From Streptomyces sp. TG1A-8 (GTDB lineage: Bacteria > Actinomycetota > Actinomycetes > Streptomycetales > Streptomycetaceae): a stretch of 64,000 nt of DNA. The notes under the pieces were generated by a model, which was not told the DNA's origin, searched no databases, and worked only from the letters and a program-made list of their open reading frames with translations. Made by a program: the position numbers and the translations under genes. The DNA is taken from contig NZ_JASTLB010000001.1 in the NCBI RefSeq assembly GCF_030499535.1, forward strand, positions 5,828,001 to 5,892,000, in the 5' to 3' direction. Shown here in pieces: positions 1 to 10,539 of this stretch; the first letter of the stretch is position 1, and every line of letters begins with the position of its first letter.

Positions 1-569
1 AGCACTCCCTGATGGCGGGCGACGAGATCACCGGGGCCTCCACCTTCCTCATCGAGGAAGGGCTCGACTCCGGCCCGGTGTACGGCACCGTCACCGAGGA
101 GATCCGGCCCACCGACACCAGCGGCGACCTGCTCACCCGGCTCGCCTACGCCGGGGCCGGGCTGCTCGCGGCGACCATGGACGGCATCGAGGACGGCACG
201 CTGAAGGCCGTGCCGCAGCCGGCCGAGGGGGTCAGCCTCGCACCGAAGATCACCGTCGAGGACGCCCGGGTCGACTGGGCCGCGCCCGCGCTCCGTGTGG
301 ACCGGCTGGTGCGCGGCTGCACCCCGGCGCCCGGTGCCTGGACCACCTTCCGCGGCGAGCGGCTCAAGCTCATCCAGGTCACCCCCGTGCCCGACCGGAC
401 CGACCTGGCCCCCGGGCAGCCGGCCGTGGGCAAGAACAGCGTGCACGTGGGCACCGGGTCGTACGCCGTCGAGCTGGTGTGGGTGCAGGCCCAGGGCAAG
501 AAGCCGATGCGGGCCGCCGACTGGGCGCGCGGGGTGCGCGTCGCCGAGGGGGAGGCGCTCGGCGGCTGA
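1..569 (+). CDS. fmt: Methionyl-tRNA formyltransferase, C-terminal part (5' end outside window)
   Basis: Formylates initiator Met-tRNA using 10-formyl-tetrahydrofolate, in the cytoplasm. The frame is open from the first base. It shows the end of the catalytic formyl_trans_N domain ([20 protein letters not shown]) and then the tRNA-binding C-terminal domain ([15 protein letters not shown]). Only about 189 of the usual 310 or so residues are present. The ATG at 12 is internal, because the upstream codons read HSL, as in the family. The gene sits 93 bp before rsmB, a common actinobacterial arrangement. Identity is firm; the true start is not visible. Confidence 0.93.
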   Translation, partial: HSLMAGDEITGASTFLIEEGLDSGPVYGTVTEEIRPTDTSGDLLTRLAYAGAGLLAATMDGIEDGTLKAVPQPAEGVSLAPKITVEDARVDWAAPALRVDRLVRGCTPAPGAWTTFRGERLKLIQVTPVPDRTDLAPGQPAVGKNSVHVGTGSYAVELVWVQAQGKKPMRAADWARGVRVAEGEALGG

Positions 570-614
570 CGCCGGCGGCGGAAGGCGGGGGCGGAAGGCG
601 GGGGCGTGCCGACG

Positions 615-620
615 TAGGCT
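615..620 (+). promoter_or_regulatory. Probable -10 box (TAGGCT) for rsmB
   Basis: TAGGCT is a typical Streptomyces housekeeping -10 hexamer and lies about 43 bp before the rsmB GTG. No convincing -35 hexamer is seen at 17-18 bp upstream. This is inference from the pattern only. Confidence 0.35.
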
Positions 621-662
621 GGGAGGCGCACCCCCCTCCTTCCCATCCGGAGCACCTTTTTC

Positions 663-2081
663 GTGAGCGAGCAGTCCCGGCGGCCGCGCAGGCCCGCCAA
701 GCCCTACCGCCGTCCCCAGAAGGACCCCGTCCGCGTCCTCGCCTTCGAGGCGCTGCGCGCGGTGGACGAGCGGGACGCGTACGCCAACCTCGTGCTGCCG
801 CCGCTGCTGCGCAAGGCGCGGGAGAAGGGCGGCTTCGAGGCGCGGGACGCCGCCCTCGCCACCGAGCTGGTCTACGGCACCCTGCGCCGGCAGGGCACCT
901 ACGACGCCGTCATCGCCGCCTGTGTCGACCGGCCGCTGCGCGAGGTCGACCCGCCGGTGCTCGACGTGCTGAGCCTGGGCGCGCACCAGCTGCTGGGGAC
1001 GCGGATCCCCACGCACGCGGCGGTGTCCGCCTCCGTCGAGCTGGCGCGGGTGGTGCTCGGCGACGGGCGCGCCAAGTTCGTCAACGCCGTGCTGCGCAAG
1101 GTCGCGCAGGACGACCTCGACGGCTGGCTGGAGAAGGTCGCGCCGCCCTACGAGGAGGACCCCGAGGACCACCTCGCGGTCGTGCACTCCCACCCCCGCT
1201 GGGTCGTCTCCGCCCTGTGGGACTCCCTCGGCGGCGGGCGGGCCGGGATCGAGGACCTGCTGGAGGCCGACAACGAACGGCCCGAGGTGACCCTGGTGGC
1301 GCGGCCGGGCCGGGCCACCACCGAGGAGCTGCTGCGCGAGGACGCCGCCGTGCCGGGGCGCTGGTCCCCCTACGCCGTGCGCCTCACCGAGGGCGGCGAG
1401 CCGGGCGCCGTGCCGGCCGTGCACGAGGGACGGGCCGGGGTGCAGGACGAGGGCAGCCAGCTGGTCGCGCTCGCGCTCGCGAACGCGCCGCTGGACGGGC
1501 CGGACCGCAAGTGGCTCGACGGGTGCGCCGGACCGGGCGGCAAGGCCGCGCTGCTGGCCGCCCTCGCCGCCGAGCGCGGAGCGGAGCTGCTCGCCTCCGA
1601 GAAGCAGCCGCACCGGGCCGGACTGGTCGCCAGGGCCCTGCACGGCAACCCGGGGCCGTACCAGGTCGTCACCGCCGACGGGACCCGGCCGCCGTGGCGG
1701 CCCGGCACCTTCGACCGGGTGCTCGTGGACGTGCCCTGCACCGGGCTCGGCGCGCTGCGCCGGCGGCCCGAGGCCCGCTGGCGGCGGCGTCCGGAGGACC
1801 TGGACAACTTCGCGCCGCTGCAGCGCGCCCTGCTGCGCACCGCGCTGGACTCGGTGCGCGTCGGCGGGGTCGTCGGCTACGCCACCTGCTCGCCGCACCT
1901 GGCCGAGACCCGGGCGGTCGTGGCCGACGTGCTCAAGCAGCACCCGGACGCCGAACCCCTCGACGCCCGCCCGCTGCTGCCGGGCGTGCCCGCGCTCGGC
2001 GAGGGCCCGGACGTCCAGCTCTGGCCGCACCTGCACGGCACCGACGCCATGTACCTGGCGCTCATCCGCCGGACCGGCTGA
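663..2081 (+). CDS. rsmB: 16S rRNA (cytosine-C5) methyltransferase RsmB/Fmu family
   Basis: SAM-dependent methyltransferase expected to modify C967 (E. coli numbering) of 16S rRNA. An N-terminal NusB-like RNA-binding domain covers about residues 20-160. The Rossmann methyltransferase domain carries the SAM loop LDGCAGPGGKAA near residue 284. Both family cysteines are present: C359 in VPCTG, which bonds the cytosine, and C409 in ATCSPH. At 472 residues it has the usual actinobacterial length, with a charged N-terminal extension. The GTG at 663 gives MSEQSRRPRRPAKPYRR, a normal start for this family in Streptomyces. It lies in a housekeeping block with fmt and rpe. Confidence 0.95.
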   Translation: MSEQSRRPRRPAKPYRRPQKDPVRVLAFEALRAVDERDAYANLVLPPLLRKAREKGGFEARDAALATELVYGTLRRQGTYDAVIAACVDRPLREVDPPVLDVLSLGAHQLLGTRIPTHAAVSASVELARVVLGDGRAKFVNAVLRKVAQDDLDGWLEKVAPPYEEDPEDHLAVVHSHPRWVVSALWDSLGGGRAGIEDLLEADNERPEVTLVARPGRATTEELLREDAAVPGRWSPYAVRLTEGGEPGAVPAVHEGRAGVQDEGSQLVALALANAPLDGPDRKWLDGCAGPGGKAALLAALAAERGAELLASEKQPHRAGLVARALHGNPGPYQVVTADGTRPPWRPGTFDRVLVDVPCTGLGALRRRPEARWRRRPEDLDNFAPLQRALLRTALDSVRVGGVVGYATCSPHLAETRAVVADVLKQHPDAEPLDARPLLPGVPALGEGPDVQLWPHLHGTDAMYLALIRRTG

Positions 2082-2213
2082 CGGGCGCGGGCCCGGAGCG
2101 CATCCCTCCGGTACGGCCCGTGAGGGCCCGCGCACCGTCCCGTGGACGGGACGGACGAAATCTCCTGCGGTCCGGCGCGAACATCCGTGCGCCGGACATG
2201 GCAGGCTTGGGGC

Positions 2214-2900
2214 ATGGCCGTGCAGATCAACCCCAGCATCCTGTCCGCCGACTTCGCCCGCCTCGCGGACGAGGCGCGGGCGGTCGAAGGTGCCGACTGG
2301 CTCCACGTCGACGTCATGGACAACCACTTCGTGCCGAACCTCACGCTCGGCGTGCCGGTCGTGGAGTCCCTGGCCCGGGCGACGGGCACCCCGCTGGACT
2401 GCCACCTGATGATCGAGGACCCGGACCGCTGGGCGCCCCGGTACGTCGAAGCCGGCGCCTCGTCCGTCACGTTCCACGTGGAGGCGGCCGCCGCGCCGGT
2501 GCGGCTGGCCCGGGAGATCCGCGCCAAGGGCGCCCGCGCCTCCATGGCGCTGAAGCCCGCGACGCCGGTCGAGCCGTACGAGGACCTGCTGCCGGAACTC
2601 GACATGCTGCTGGTCATGACGGTCGAGCCGGGCTTCGGCGGCCAGGCGTTCCTCGACATCATGCTGCCGAAGATCCGCCGCACCCGTGAGCTGATCGACA
2701 AGCACGGTCTCCAGCTGTGGCTGCAGGTCGACGGCGGTGTCTCGGCGGAGACGATCGAACGGTGCGCCGACGCGGGGGCGGACGTCTTCGTCGCCGGCTC
2801 GGCCGTGTACGGGGCACAGGACCCGGCGGAGGCGGTGCGCGCGTTGCGCGCCCGGGCGCAGACGGCGACCGCCAGGGCGTCCTGGGCCTGCGACCACTGA
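2214..2900 (+). CDS. rpe: Ribulose-phosphate 3-epimerase
   Basis: Interconverts ribulose 5-phosphate and xylulose 5-phosphate in the pentose phosphate pathway. A TIM barrel of 228 residues shows [13 protein letters not shown] at the start, the metal and acid-base motifs HVDVMD and [14 protein letters not shown], and VDGGV near the C-terminus. The ATG at 2214 was chosen because the family begins just before PSILSADF; an in-frame start at 2142 would add 24 unconserved residues. A CAGGCT -10-like hexamer lies immediately upstream (about 2202-2207), so the mRNA may be leaderless. It is monocistronic or the last gene of the rsmB block. Confidence 0.96.
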   Translation: MAVQINPSILSADFARLADEARAVEGADWLHVDVMDNHFVPNLTLGVPVVESLARATGTPLDCHLMIEDPDRWAPRYVEAGASSVTFHVEAAAAPVRLAREIRAKGARASMALKPATPVEPYEDLLPELDMLLVMTVEPGFGGQAFLDIMLPKIRRTRELIDKHGLQLWLQVDGGVSAETIERCADAGADVFVAGSAVYGAQDPAEAVRALRARAQTATARASWACDH

Positions 2901-3014
2901 GCCACGGCTGTGTGAACAGCTGAAAGAACGGCGCCCATCAGGGCGGATCAGCCGCGCCGGATCTGCGAGGATGAACGGCGAATCCAGAGTGTGAACAGCA
3001 GTGAGGAGATCGCC

Positions 3015-4034
3015 GTGTCGGGTATGTCGGCGGGCCGGTCAGCCATGCGGATGGGACCCGCTGAGCTGGTGCAGGCGGCGGCCATGGCCCGCCGCTTCTA
3101 CCTCGAGGGCAAGTCCAAGATCCAGATCGCCGAGGAGTTCGGCGTCAGCCGCTTCAAGGTGGCCCGGGTCCTGGAGACGGCCCTCGAACGGGATCTCGTG
3201 CGCATCGAGATCCGTGTGCCGGCCGAGCTGGACGCCGAGCGCTCCGACGCGCTCCGCGCCCGCTACGGCCTGCGGCACGCCGTCGTGGTGGAGTCCCCGG
3301 CCGAGGCCGAGGAGACCCCCGACCCCGAGAACCTCGGCGAGGTCGCCGCCGACCTGCTCGGCGAACTCGTCAACGAGGGGGACGTCCTCGGACTGGCCTG
3401 GGGCCGCTCCACCATCCACATGGCGGCGGCGCTCGACCGGCTGCCGCCCTGCACGGTGGTGCAGCTGACGGGTGTCTACGACGCCGGGACCGCCGAGCGC
3501 GGCTCGGTGGAGGCGGTGCGCCGGGCGGCCCAGGTGGCGGGCGGCGACGCGCACCCCGTCTACGCGCCGATGCTGCTGCCGGACGCGGCCACCGCGGCGG
3601 CCCTGCGCCACCAGACCGGGATCGCCCGGGCCTTCGAGTACTTCGACAAGGTCACGGTCGCCTGCGTGTCCATCGGCTCCTGGGAGCCGGGCATCTCGAC
3701 CGTGCACGACATGCTCAGCGACGAGGAACGCGCGCACTACGCCTCGCTCGGTGTCGCCGCGGAGATGTCGGCGCACCTGTTCGACGCCGAGGGGCGCCGG
3801 GTCGGACGGGACCTGGGGGAGCGGTGCATCACGGTCAAGGCCGACCAGTTGCGCCGCGTCCCGGAGGTCGTGGCGATCGCCGGCGGGCAGCGCAAGGCGG
3901 CCGCGATCGACGCGGTGCTGCGTTCCGGGCTGGTCACCAGCTTGGTGACGGACACCTCGGCCGCGGACTGCCTGATGACGGCGGGGCCGGCGCCCAGGCC
4001 CGCGCTCAGCCGCGCGGACCCCGACGGGCCCTGA
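3015..4034 (+). CDS. SorC/DeoR-type sugar-binding transcriptional regulator
   Basis: DNA-binding regulator with a helix-turn-helix near the N-terminus (KSKIQIAEEFGVSRFKVARVLETA, about residues 30-53) followed by a phosphosugar-isomerase-like sugar-binding domain (PF04198 type). That domain includes the loop GLAWGRSTIHMAAAL and ends with GVVTDTSAA-like residues. Length of 339 residues is normal. I chose the GTG at 3015 because GTGAGGAG sits 6 bp upstream of it; a GTG at 2991 is also in frame but has no such site. Its position after rpe suggests it senses a pentose or sugar phosphate, but the ligand cannot be read from the sequence. Confidence 0.85.
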   Translation: MSGMSAGRSAMRMGPAELVQAAAMARRFYLEGKSKIQIAEEFGVSRFKVARVLETALERDLVRIEIRVPAELDAERSDALRARYGLRHAVVVESPAEAEETPDPENLGEVAADLLGELVNEGDVLGLAWGRSTIHMAAALDRLPPCTVVQLTGVYDAGTAERGSVEAVRRAAQVAGGDAHPVYAPMLLPDAATAAALRHQTGIARAFEYFDKVTVACVSIGSWEPGISTVHDMLSDEERAHYASLGVAAEMSAHLFDAEGRRVGRDLGERCITVKADQLRRVPEVVAIAGGQRKAAAIDAVLRSGLVTSLVTDTSAADCLMTAGPAPRPALSRADPDGP

Positions 4035-4197
4035 CGGCGGCCCCCGGGGGGCGGGTCCAGCGCGGACCGTGCCGCCGGGACGCAGCGGCCGCGGCGGCAC
4101 CGGCGCCGTGCCGCCGCGGTCCGTCCGCCCCCCACCGGGCGGGGCGGGCGGATCCACGACACCGGTGATCACCACGAACGTTCCGGACGGTGCTGAG

Positions 4198-6101
<1,904 letters not shown>

Positions 6102-6108
6102 CCACGGC

Positions 6109-6136
6109 TCCTCCCGCCCGGCGCCGGGCGGGAGGA
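6109..6136 (+). terminator. Hairpin terminator after guaB1
   Basis: TCCTCCCGCCCG and its exact reverse complement CGGGCGGGAGGA flank a 4-base loop, 8 bp after the guaB1 stop. There is no U tract, which is usual for Streptomyces terminators. Confidence 0.75.
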
Positions 6137-6335
6137 ACCGGGCTTCGCCCGCCGCGTGGGGACGACCCGAGCCCCTCGGCCGTCACCCGGCGGTGTGCGG
6201 TGTGCGGTGTCCGGAGGGCGGTCGGACCCGTGTTCTACTTCGGGTACGGCCATCGCCGTTCCCGCCCCGCGACCGCCGGGGACGTCGCGATGGCGGCACA
6301 GAAGCGACCGGACCCGAAGAAGTGAACCACCCCCA

Positions 6336-6788
6336 GTGCTGAACGATCTCGACGAACGCATCGTGCACGCCCTCGCCGAGGACGCCCGCCGCTCCTACGC
6401 GGACATCGGGCAACTGGTCGGCCTGTCCGCACCCGCCGTCAAACGGCGGGTGGACCGGCTGCGCGCCACCGGAGCCATCACCGGCTTCACCGTCCGGGTG
6501 GACCCAGTGGCGCTCGGCTGGGAGACCGAGGGGTACATCGAGATCTACTGCCGGCGCCACACCTCGCCCGAGACCATCCAGCGGGGCCTGGAGCGCTACC
6601 AGGAGGTCGTGGCCGCGTCGACCGTCACCGGCGACGCGGACGCGATCGTCCAGGTCTTCGCCTCCGACATGCGCCACTTCGAGCGGGTGCTGGAACGCAT
6701 CGCCGGCGAGCCGTTCGTGGAGCGGACGAAGTCGGTACTGGTGCTGTCCCCGCTGCTGCGGAGGTTCTCCTCCGGAGCGCCGGGCTGA
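6336..6788 (+). CDS. Lrp/AsnC-family transcriptional regulator (monooxygenase/amidohydrolase locus)
   Basis: A 150-residue feast/famine regulator. The N-terminal winged helix-turn-helix (ERIVHALAEDARRSYADIGQLVGLSAPAVKRRVDRL, residues 7-42) is followed by an AsnC ligand-binding domain (residues 65-140) with the pattern ending in FVERTKSVLVLSPLL. The GTG at 6336 is the only start that leaves the normal short N-terminus (LNDLDERI). It lies 394 bp upstream of, and in the same direction as, the amidohydrolase and amine oxidase genes. It is the likely controller of those genes, with an amino acid as the probable effector. Confidence 0.88.
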   Translation: MLNDLDERIVHALAEDARRSYADIGQLVGLSAPAVKRRVDRLRATGAITGFTVRVDPVALGWETEGYIEIYCRRHTSPETIQRGLERYQEVVAASTVTGDADAIVQVFASDMRHFERVLERIAGEPFVERTKSVLVLSPLLRRFSSGAPG

Positions 6789-7182
6789 CGACGTCCCCGG
6801 GGCGCCACCCGGCGTTCTCGCGGCCCCGGACGCCGGCGCCCGGGCAGGGTGCGCACGCGGCAGCCCGCCCCCCTGCGCGATGCCGGCCGTCCGGCCGCCG
6901 CGCCGGCGCCCTGCGCGGGTCGCGGTCACCCGCCGGACGCGCGGCGGTGGGGCCGCACCCCGCCCCGTCCCGTCCCGCGCACCGCCGACGGCCGCCGCCG
7001 CGGCCCGCCCCCACAAGGACCGGCGGACCGCCGTCCGGGGCACGCAACGAATCGCCGTCCGGGCCCCCTCGCGCGCAACGAACCGCGCACGAGAACGCAA
7101 CGGCTCGTTCTTGTCGGGCCGAGCGCGCCGACCGTACCGTCTTACTGGCCCCCGCCCCCCCCGTATCCCGTGAGGATCACGC
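6789..7182 (+). promoter_or_regulatory. Intergenic regulatory region with repeated GCAACG elements and an inverted repeat
   Basis: No gene is supported in this 394-bp gap. The last 140 bp hold three copies of GCAACG(A/G) beginning at 7044, 7075 and 7097, about three and two helical turns apart. The third copy forms part of an inverted repeat, CGAGAACG at 7090-7097 and CGTTCTTG at 7106-7113, with 7 of 8 positions complementary. Such phased sites suit octameric Lrp proteins. Binding by the upstream Lrp gene product is inferred. Confidence 0.45.
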
Positions 7183-7971
7183 ATGCGCACCGCCCTGCTC
7201 CAGAGCTCCGGCCGGCCCGGCTCCGTCGTCGAGAACCTCAAGGTCCTCGACGAGGCCGCGGGCCGGGCCGCCGCGGCGGGCGCCGGGCTGCTGGCCGCGC
7301 CGGAGATGTTCCTGACCGGGTACGCGATCGGCGGCGACATCGCCCGCCTCGCCGAGCCCGCCGACGGCGACTCCGCCGCCGCGGTCGCCGAGATCGCCAC
7401 CCGGCACGGCCTGGCCGTCGCCTACGGCTACCCGGAGCGCGACGGCCGGGCCGTCCACAACTCCGCCCAGCTGATCTCCGCCGACGGCACCCGTCTCGCG
7501 CACTACCGCAAGACCCACCTCTTCGGCCGCTTCGAGCGGGACCACTTCGCGCCGGGCGAGCAGCAGGTCGTCCAGGCCGAGCTGAACGGCCTGACCGTCG
7601 GCCTGATGATCTGCTACGACGTCGAGTTCCCGGAGAACGTCCGCGCCCACGCGCTGGCCGGCACCGACCTCCTCGTCGTCCCGACCGCGCAGATGCACCC
7701 CTTCCAGTTCGTCGCCGAGTCGATGGTCCCGGTGCGCGCCTTCGAGAACCAGATGTACGTCGCCTACGTCAACCGGGCCGGGACCGAGGGCGGGTTCGAA
7801 TTCGTCGGGCTCTCGGTCCTCGCCGGCCCCGACGGGACCGCCCGCACCCGCGGCGGACGCGGCGAGCAACTGCTGTTCGCCGATGCCGACCCCGCCTTCC
7901 TGGCCGCCTCCCGCGAGGCGAACCCGTACCTGAAGGACCGCCGCCCCGGTCTGTACGGGTCCCTCGTCTGA
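7183..7971 (+). CDS. Nitrilase-superfamily carbon-nitrogen hydrolase (amidase)
   Basis: Cytoplasmic amidohydrolase of 262 residues with the complete nitrilase triad: E41 (APEMFLTGY), K110 (HYRKTHL) and C144 (MICYDVEFPE). This sub-type hydrolyses amides, not nitriles. Fifty bases downstream is a flavoenzyme resembling tryptophan/phenylalanine 2-monooxygenases, whose products are indole-3-acetamide or phenylacetamide. I therefore infer that the enzyme converts an arylacetamide to the free acid plus ammonia. A role as a general omega-amidase or N-carbamoylputrescine-type amidase cannot be excluded. Confidence 0.85.
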   Translation: MRTALLQSSGRPGSVVENLKVLDEAAGRAAAAGAGLLAAPEMFLTGYAIGGDIARLAEPADGDSAAAVAEIATRHGLAVAYGYPERDGRAVHNSAQLISADGTRLAHYRKTHLFGRFERDHFAPGEQQVVQAELNGLTVGLMICYDVEFPENVRAHALAGTDLLVVPTAQMHPFQFVAESMVPVRAFENQMYVAYVNRAGTEGGFEFVGLSVLAGPDGTARTRGGRGEQLLFADADPAFLAASREANPYLKDRRPGLYGSLV

Positions 7972-8021
7972 GCCGCCGCACAGCCCCGCCCGCTCCACTT
8001 CGCGCAAGGAGTCCGCACCCC

Positions 8022-9719
8022 ATGACGTCCACGGTGCCCAACGCCGTCGAGCACGCCGACGACCAGCAGCCGCCGATCACCATGTTCGGCCCGGACTTCC
8101 CCTACGCCTACGACGACTTCCTCGCCCACCCGGCGGGGCTCGGCCAGGTCCCCGCCACCGAGCACGGCACCGAGGTCGCCGTCATCGGCGGCGGCCTGTC
8201 CGGCGTCGTCGCCGCCTACGAGCTGATGAAGATGGGCCTCAAGCCCGTCGTCTACGAGGCCGACCGGCTCGGCGGCCGGCTGCGCACCGTCGGCTTCGAG
8301 GGCTGCGACCCCTCGCTGACCGCCGAGATGGGCGCCATGCGCTTCCCGCCGTCCTCCACGGCGCTCCAGCACTACATCGACCTGGTCGGCCTGCAGACGC
8401 GCCCCTTCCCGAACCCGCTCGCGGAGGCGACTCCCTCGACGGTGGTCGACCTCAAGGGCGAGTCGCACTACGCCGAGACGATCGACGACCTGCCGCAGGT
8501 CTACCGCGACGTCGCCGAGGCCTGGAACACGTGCCTCGAGGAGGGCGCCGACTTCTCCGCCATGAACCGCGCCATGCGGGAGCGGGACGTGCCGCGCATC
8601 CGCGAGATCTGGGCGAAACTGGTCGAGAAGCTCGACAACCAGACCTTCTACGGGTTCCTCTGCGACTCCGAGGCCTTCAGGTCCTTCCGGCACCGCGAGA
8701 TATTCGGCCAGGTCGGCTTCGGCACCGGCGGCTGGGACACCGACTTCCCGAACTCCATCCTGGAGATCCTGCGCGTCGTCTACACCGAGGCCGACGACCA
8801 CCACCGGGGCATCGTCGGCGGCTCCCAGCAGTTGCCGCTGCGCCTGTGGGAGCGCGAGCCGGAGAAGATCGTCCACTGGCCCCACGGCACCTCGCTGAGC
8901 TCCCTGCACGCCGGCGGCCGGCCCCGTCCGGCCGTGACGCGGCTGCACCGCACCGCCGGCAACCGGATCACGGTGACGGACGCCGACGGCAGCATCCGCA
9001 CCTACCGGGCGGCCGTCTTCACCGCGCAGTCCTGGATGCTGCTGTCGAAGATCGACTGCGACGACTCGCTGTTCCCGATCGACCACTGGACGGCCATCGA
9101 GCGGACCCACTACATGGAGTCCTCCAAGCTGTTCGTGCCCGTCGACCGGCCGTTCTGGCTGGACAAGGACGAGGAGACCGGCCGGGACGTCATGTCGATG
9201 ACGCTCACCGACCGCATGACCCGCGGCACCTACCTGCTGGACGACGGCCCCGACCGGCCCGCCGTGATCTGCCTGTCCTACACCTGGTGCGACGACAGCC
9301 TGAAGTGGCTGCCGCTGTCCGCCGAGGAGCGGATGGAGGTCATGCTGAAGTCGCTCGGCGAGATCTACCCGAAGGTCGACATCCGCAAGCACGTCATCGG
9401 CAGCCCGGTCACCGTCTCCTGGGAGAACGAGCCCTACTTCATGGGGGCGTTCAAGGCCAACCTGCCCGGCCACTACCGCTACCAGCGGCGCCTGTTCACG
9501 CACTTCATGCAGGACCGGCTGCCCGAGGACAAGCGGGGCGTCTTCCTCGCCGGCGACGACGTCTCCTGGACGGCCGGCTGGGCCGAGGGCGCGGTCCAGA
9601 CGGCGCTGAACGCGGTGTGGGGCGTCATGCACCACCTGGGCGGCGGGACCGATCCGTCCAACCCGGGCCCGGGCGACGTCTACGACGAGATCGCCCCCGT
9701 CGAACTCCCCGAGGACTGA
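8022..9719 (+). CDS. FAD-dependent amine oxidase, aromatic amino acid 2-monooxygenase-like
   Basis: Flavoprotein of 565 residues. The FAD dinucleotide fold EVAVIGGGLSGVVAAYEL (residues 51-68) ends with the ribose-binding acid in VVYEAD. The segment AEMGAMRFPPSS followed by FPNPLAEATP resembles bacterial tryptophan 2-monooxygenase (IaaM) and Pseudomonas L-phenylalanine oxidase, which oxidatively decarboxylate the amino acid to an acetamide. A C-terminal FLAGDDVSWTAGWAEGAV closes the FAD site. AAGGAG lies about 10 bp before the ATG at 8022. It is co-directional with the amidohydrolase, probably one operon. Simple polyamine or amino acid oxidase activity is the alternative. Confidence 0.82.
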   Translation: MTSTVPNAVEHADDQQPPITMFGPDFPYAYDDFLAHPAGLGQVPATEHGTEVAVIGGGLSGVVAAYELMKMGLKPVVYEADRLGGRLRTVGFEGCDPSLTAEMGAMRFPPSSTALQHYIDLVGLQTRPFPNPLAEATPSTVVDLKGESHYAETIDDLPQVYRDVAEAWNTCLEEGADFSAMNRAMRERDVPRIREIWAKLVEKLDNQTFYGFLCDSEAFRSFRHREIFGQVGFGTGGWDTDFPNSILEILRVVYTEADDHHRGIVGGSQQLPLRLWEREPEKIVHWPHGTSLSSLHAGGRPRPAVTRLHRTAGNRITVTDADGSIRTYRAAVFTAQSWMLLSKIDCDDSLFPIDHWTAIERTHYMESSKLFVPVDRPFWLDKDEETGRDVMSMTLTDRMTRGTYLLDDGPDRPAVICLSYTWCDDSLKWLPLSAEERMEVMLKSLGEIYPKVDIRKHVIGSPVTVSWENEPYFMGAFKANLPGHYRYQRRLFTHFMQDRLPEDKRGVFLAGDDVSWTAGWAEGAVQTALNAVWGVMHHLGGGTDPSNPGPGDVYDEIAPVELPED

Positions 9720-10406
9720 CTAGTCCGGCAGCGGGGTCAGCAGCATCCGGCCCGCGAAGCCGACCGCCGCGTCCAGCCGTTCGGCGAACCCCCCGGCGAC
9801 GTCCTCGCAGCGGCGCAGCGCCCACAGGGCCCGCGCCGCCGCCCAGGAGGCGTCCCGGGCCCGCTCCAGGCTCCAGGAGCCCAGCAGATGGGTGAGCGGA
9901 TCGGCGACCTGGAGCAGGTCCGGGCCCGGCATCAGGTCCTCGCGGACGCGCTCCTCCAGGGAGACGAGCAGCTCGCCCACGCGGTCGAACTCGTCCTCCA
10001 GCTCGGCCGGTTCGCAGCCCAGCGCGCGGCAGGTGTCCACCAGGGCGAGCGCCAGGTCGTGCCCGACGTGCGCGTTGATGCCCGCCAGCGCGAACTGCAG
10101 CGGCCGCACGCCCGGATGGCGGCGGAACTGGAACAGGGGGCGCCAGCAGGCGGGCGGGCGGCGGTCGCGGGCCACCGCGTCGACCGCCGCCAGGTACCGC
10201 CCGGCGAACCGCGCGCCCAGCGCGGCGGCCGTCCGCGGGTCCGCGAACCGCCCGGCGTCCAGGCGCCGGCCGACCTCCTCGGTGACGGCGAGGTAGACGC
10301 GGTTGAACACGGCCACCCCGTCCCGCTCGGGCAGGGCCGCGTCGAGGATCCGCATCCGGTGGAGCACGGCGTCGACGGGAGTGGTGAGGTGTTCCAACTG
10401 CGCCAT
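9720..10406 (-). CDS. DUF5995 family protein
   Basis: Protein of 228 residues, mostly helical, with no signal peptide or membrane segment. Conserved-looking blocks include FNRVYLAVTEEVGRRL, PLFQFRRHPGVRPLQFALAGINAHVGHDLALALVDTC and DPLTHLLGSWSLERAR. The Asn-Ala-His and Asp pattern suggests a buried active or metal site, but no function is known. The ATG at 10406 starts MAQLEHLTTPVDAV; longer upstream starts are low-complexity. Its stop codon directly abuts that of the convergent amine oxidase, with no bases between them. Family assignment is from memory of the motif. Confidence 0.65.
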   Translation of the reverse strand: MAQLEHLTTPVDAVLHRMRILDAALPERDGVAVFNRVYLAVTEEVGRRLDAGRFADPRTAAALGARFAGRYLAAVDAVARDRRPPACWRPLFQFRRHPGVRPLQFALAGINAHVGHDLALALVDTCRALGCEPAELEDEFDRVGELLVSLEERVREDLMPGPDLLQVADPLTHLLGSWSLERARDASWAAARALWALRRCEDVAGGFAERLDAAVGFAGRMLLTPLPD

Positions 10407-10539
10407 GGAGGAAGGGTCCCAGCCCCGGGCCGGCCGGTGGGCCGACCGGCCCGCGGCGTCGCCGGAACGGGCGAACGCGGGCCGTGCGCGGGGAGCGGCG
10501 CCCCGCCCCGCCGCGGCCCGCCCACCGCGGCGCAGGGCC

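Noticed and set aside
479..2689. Long plus-strand frame overlapping fmt, rsmB and rpe
   Set aside because: Arg/Pro/Ala-rich shadow of rsmB; no recognisable domain.
6230..6325. 31-residue frame (MFYFGYGHRRSRPATAG...) just before the first Lrp gene
   Set aside because: GGAGGG is about 11 bp upstream and the frame is open, but nothing supports conservation. It may equally be leader sequence.
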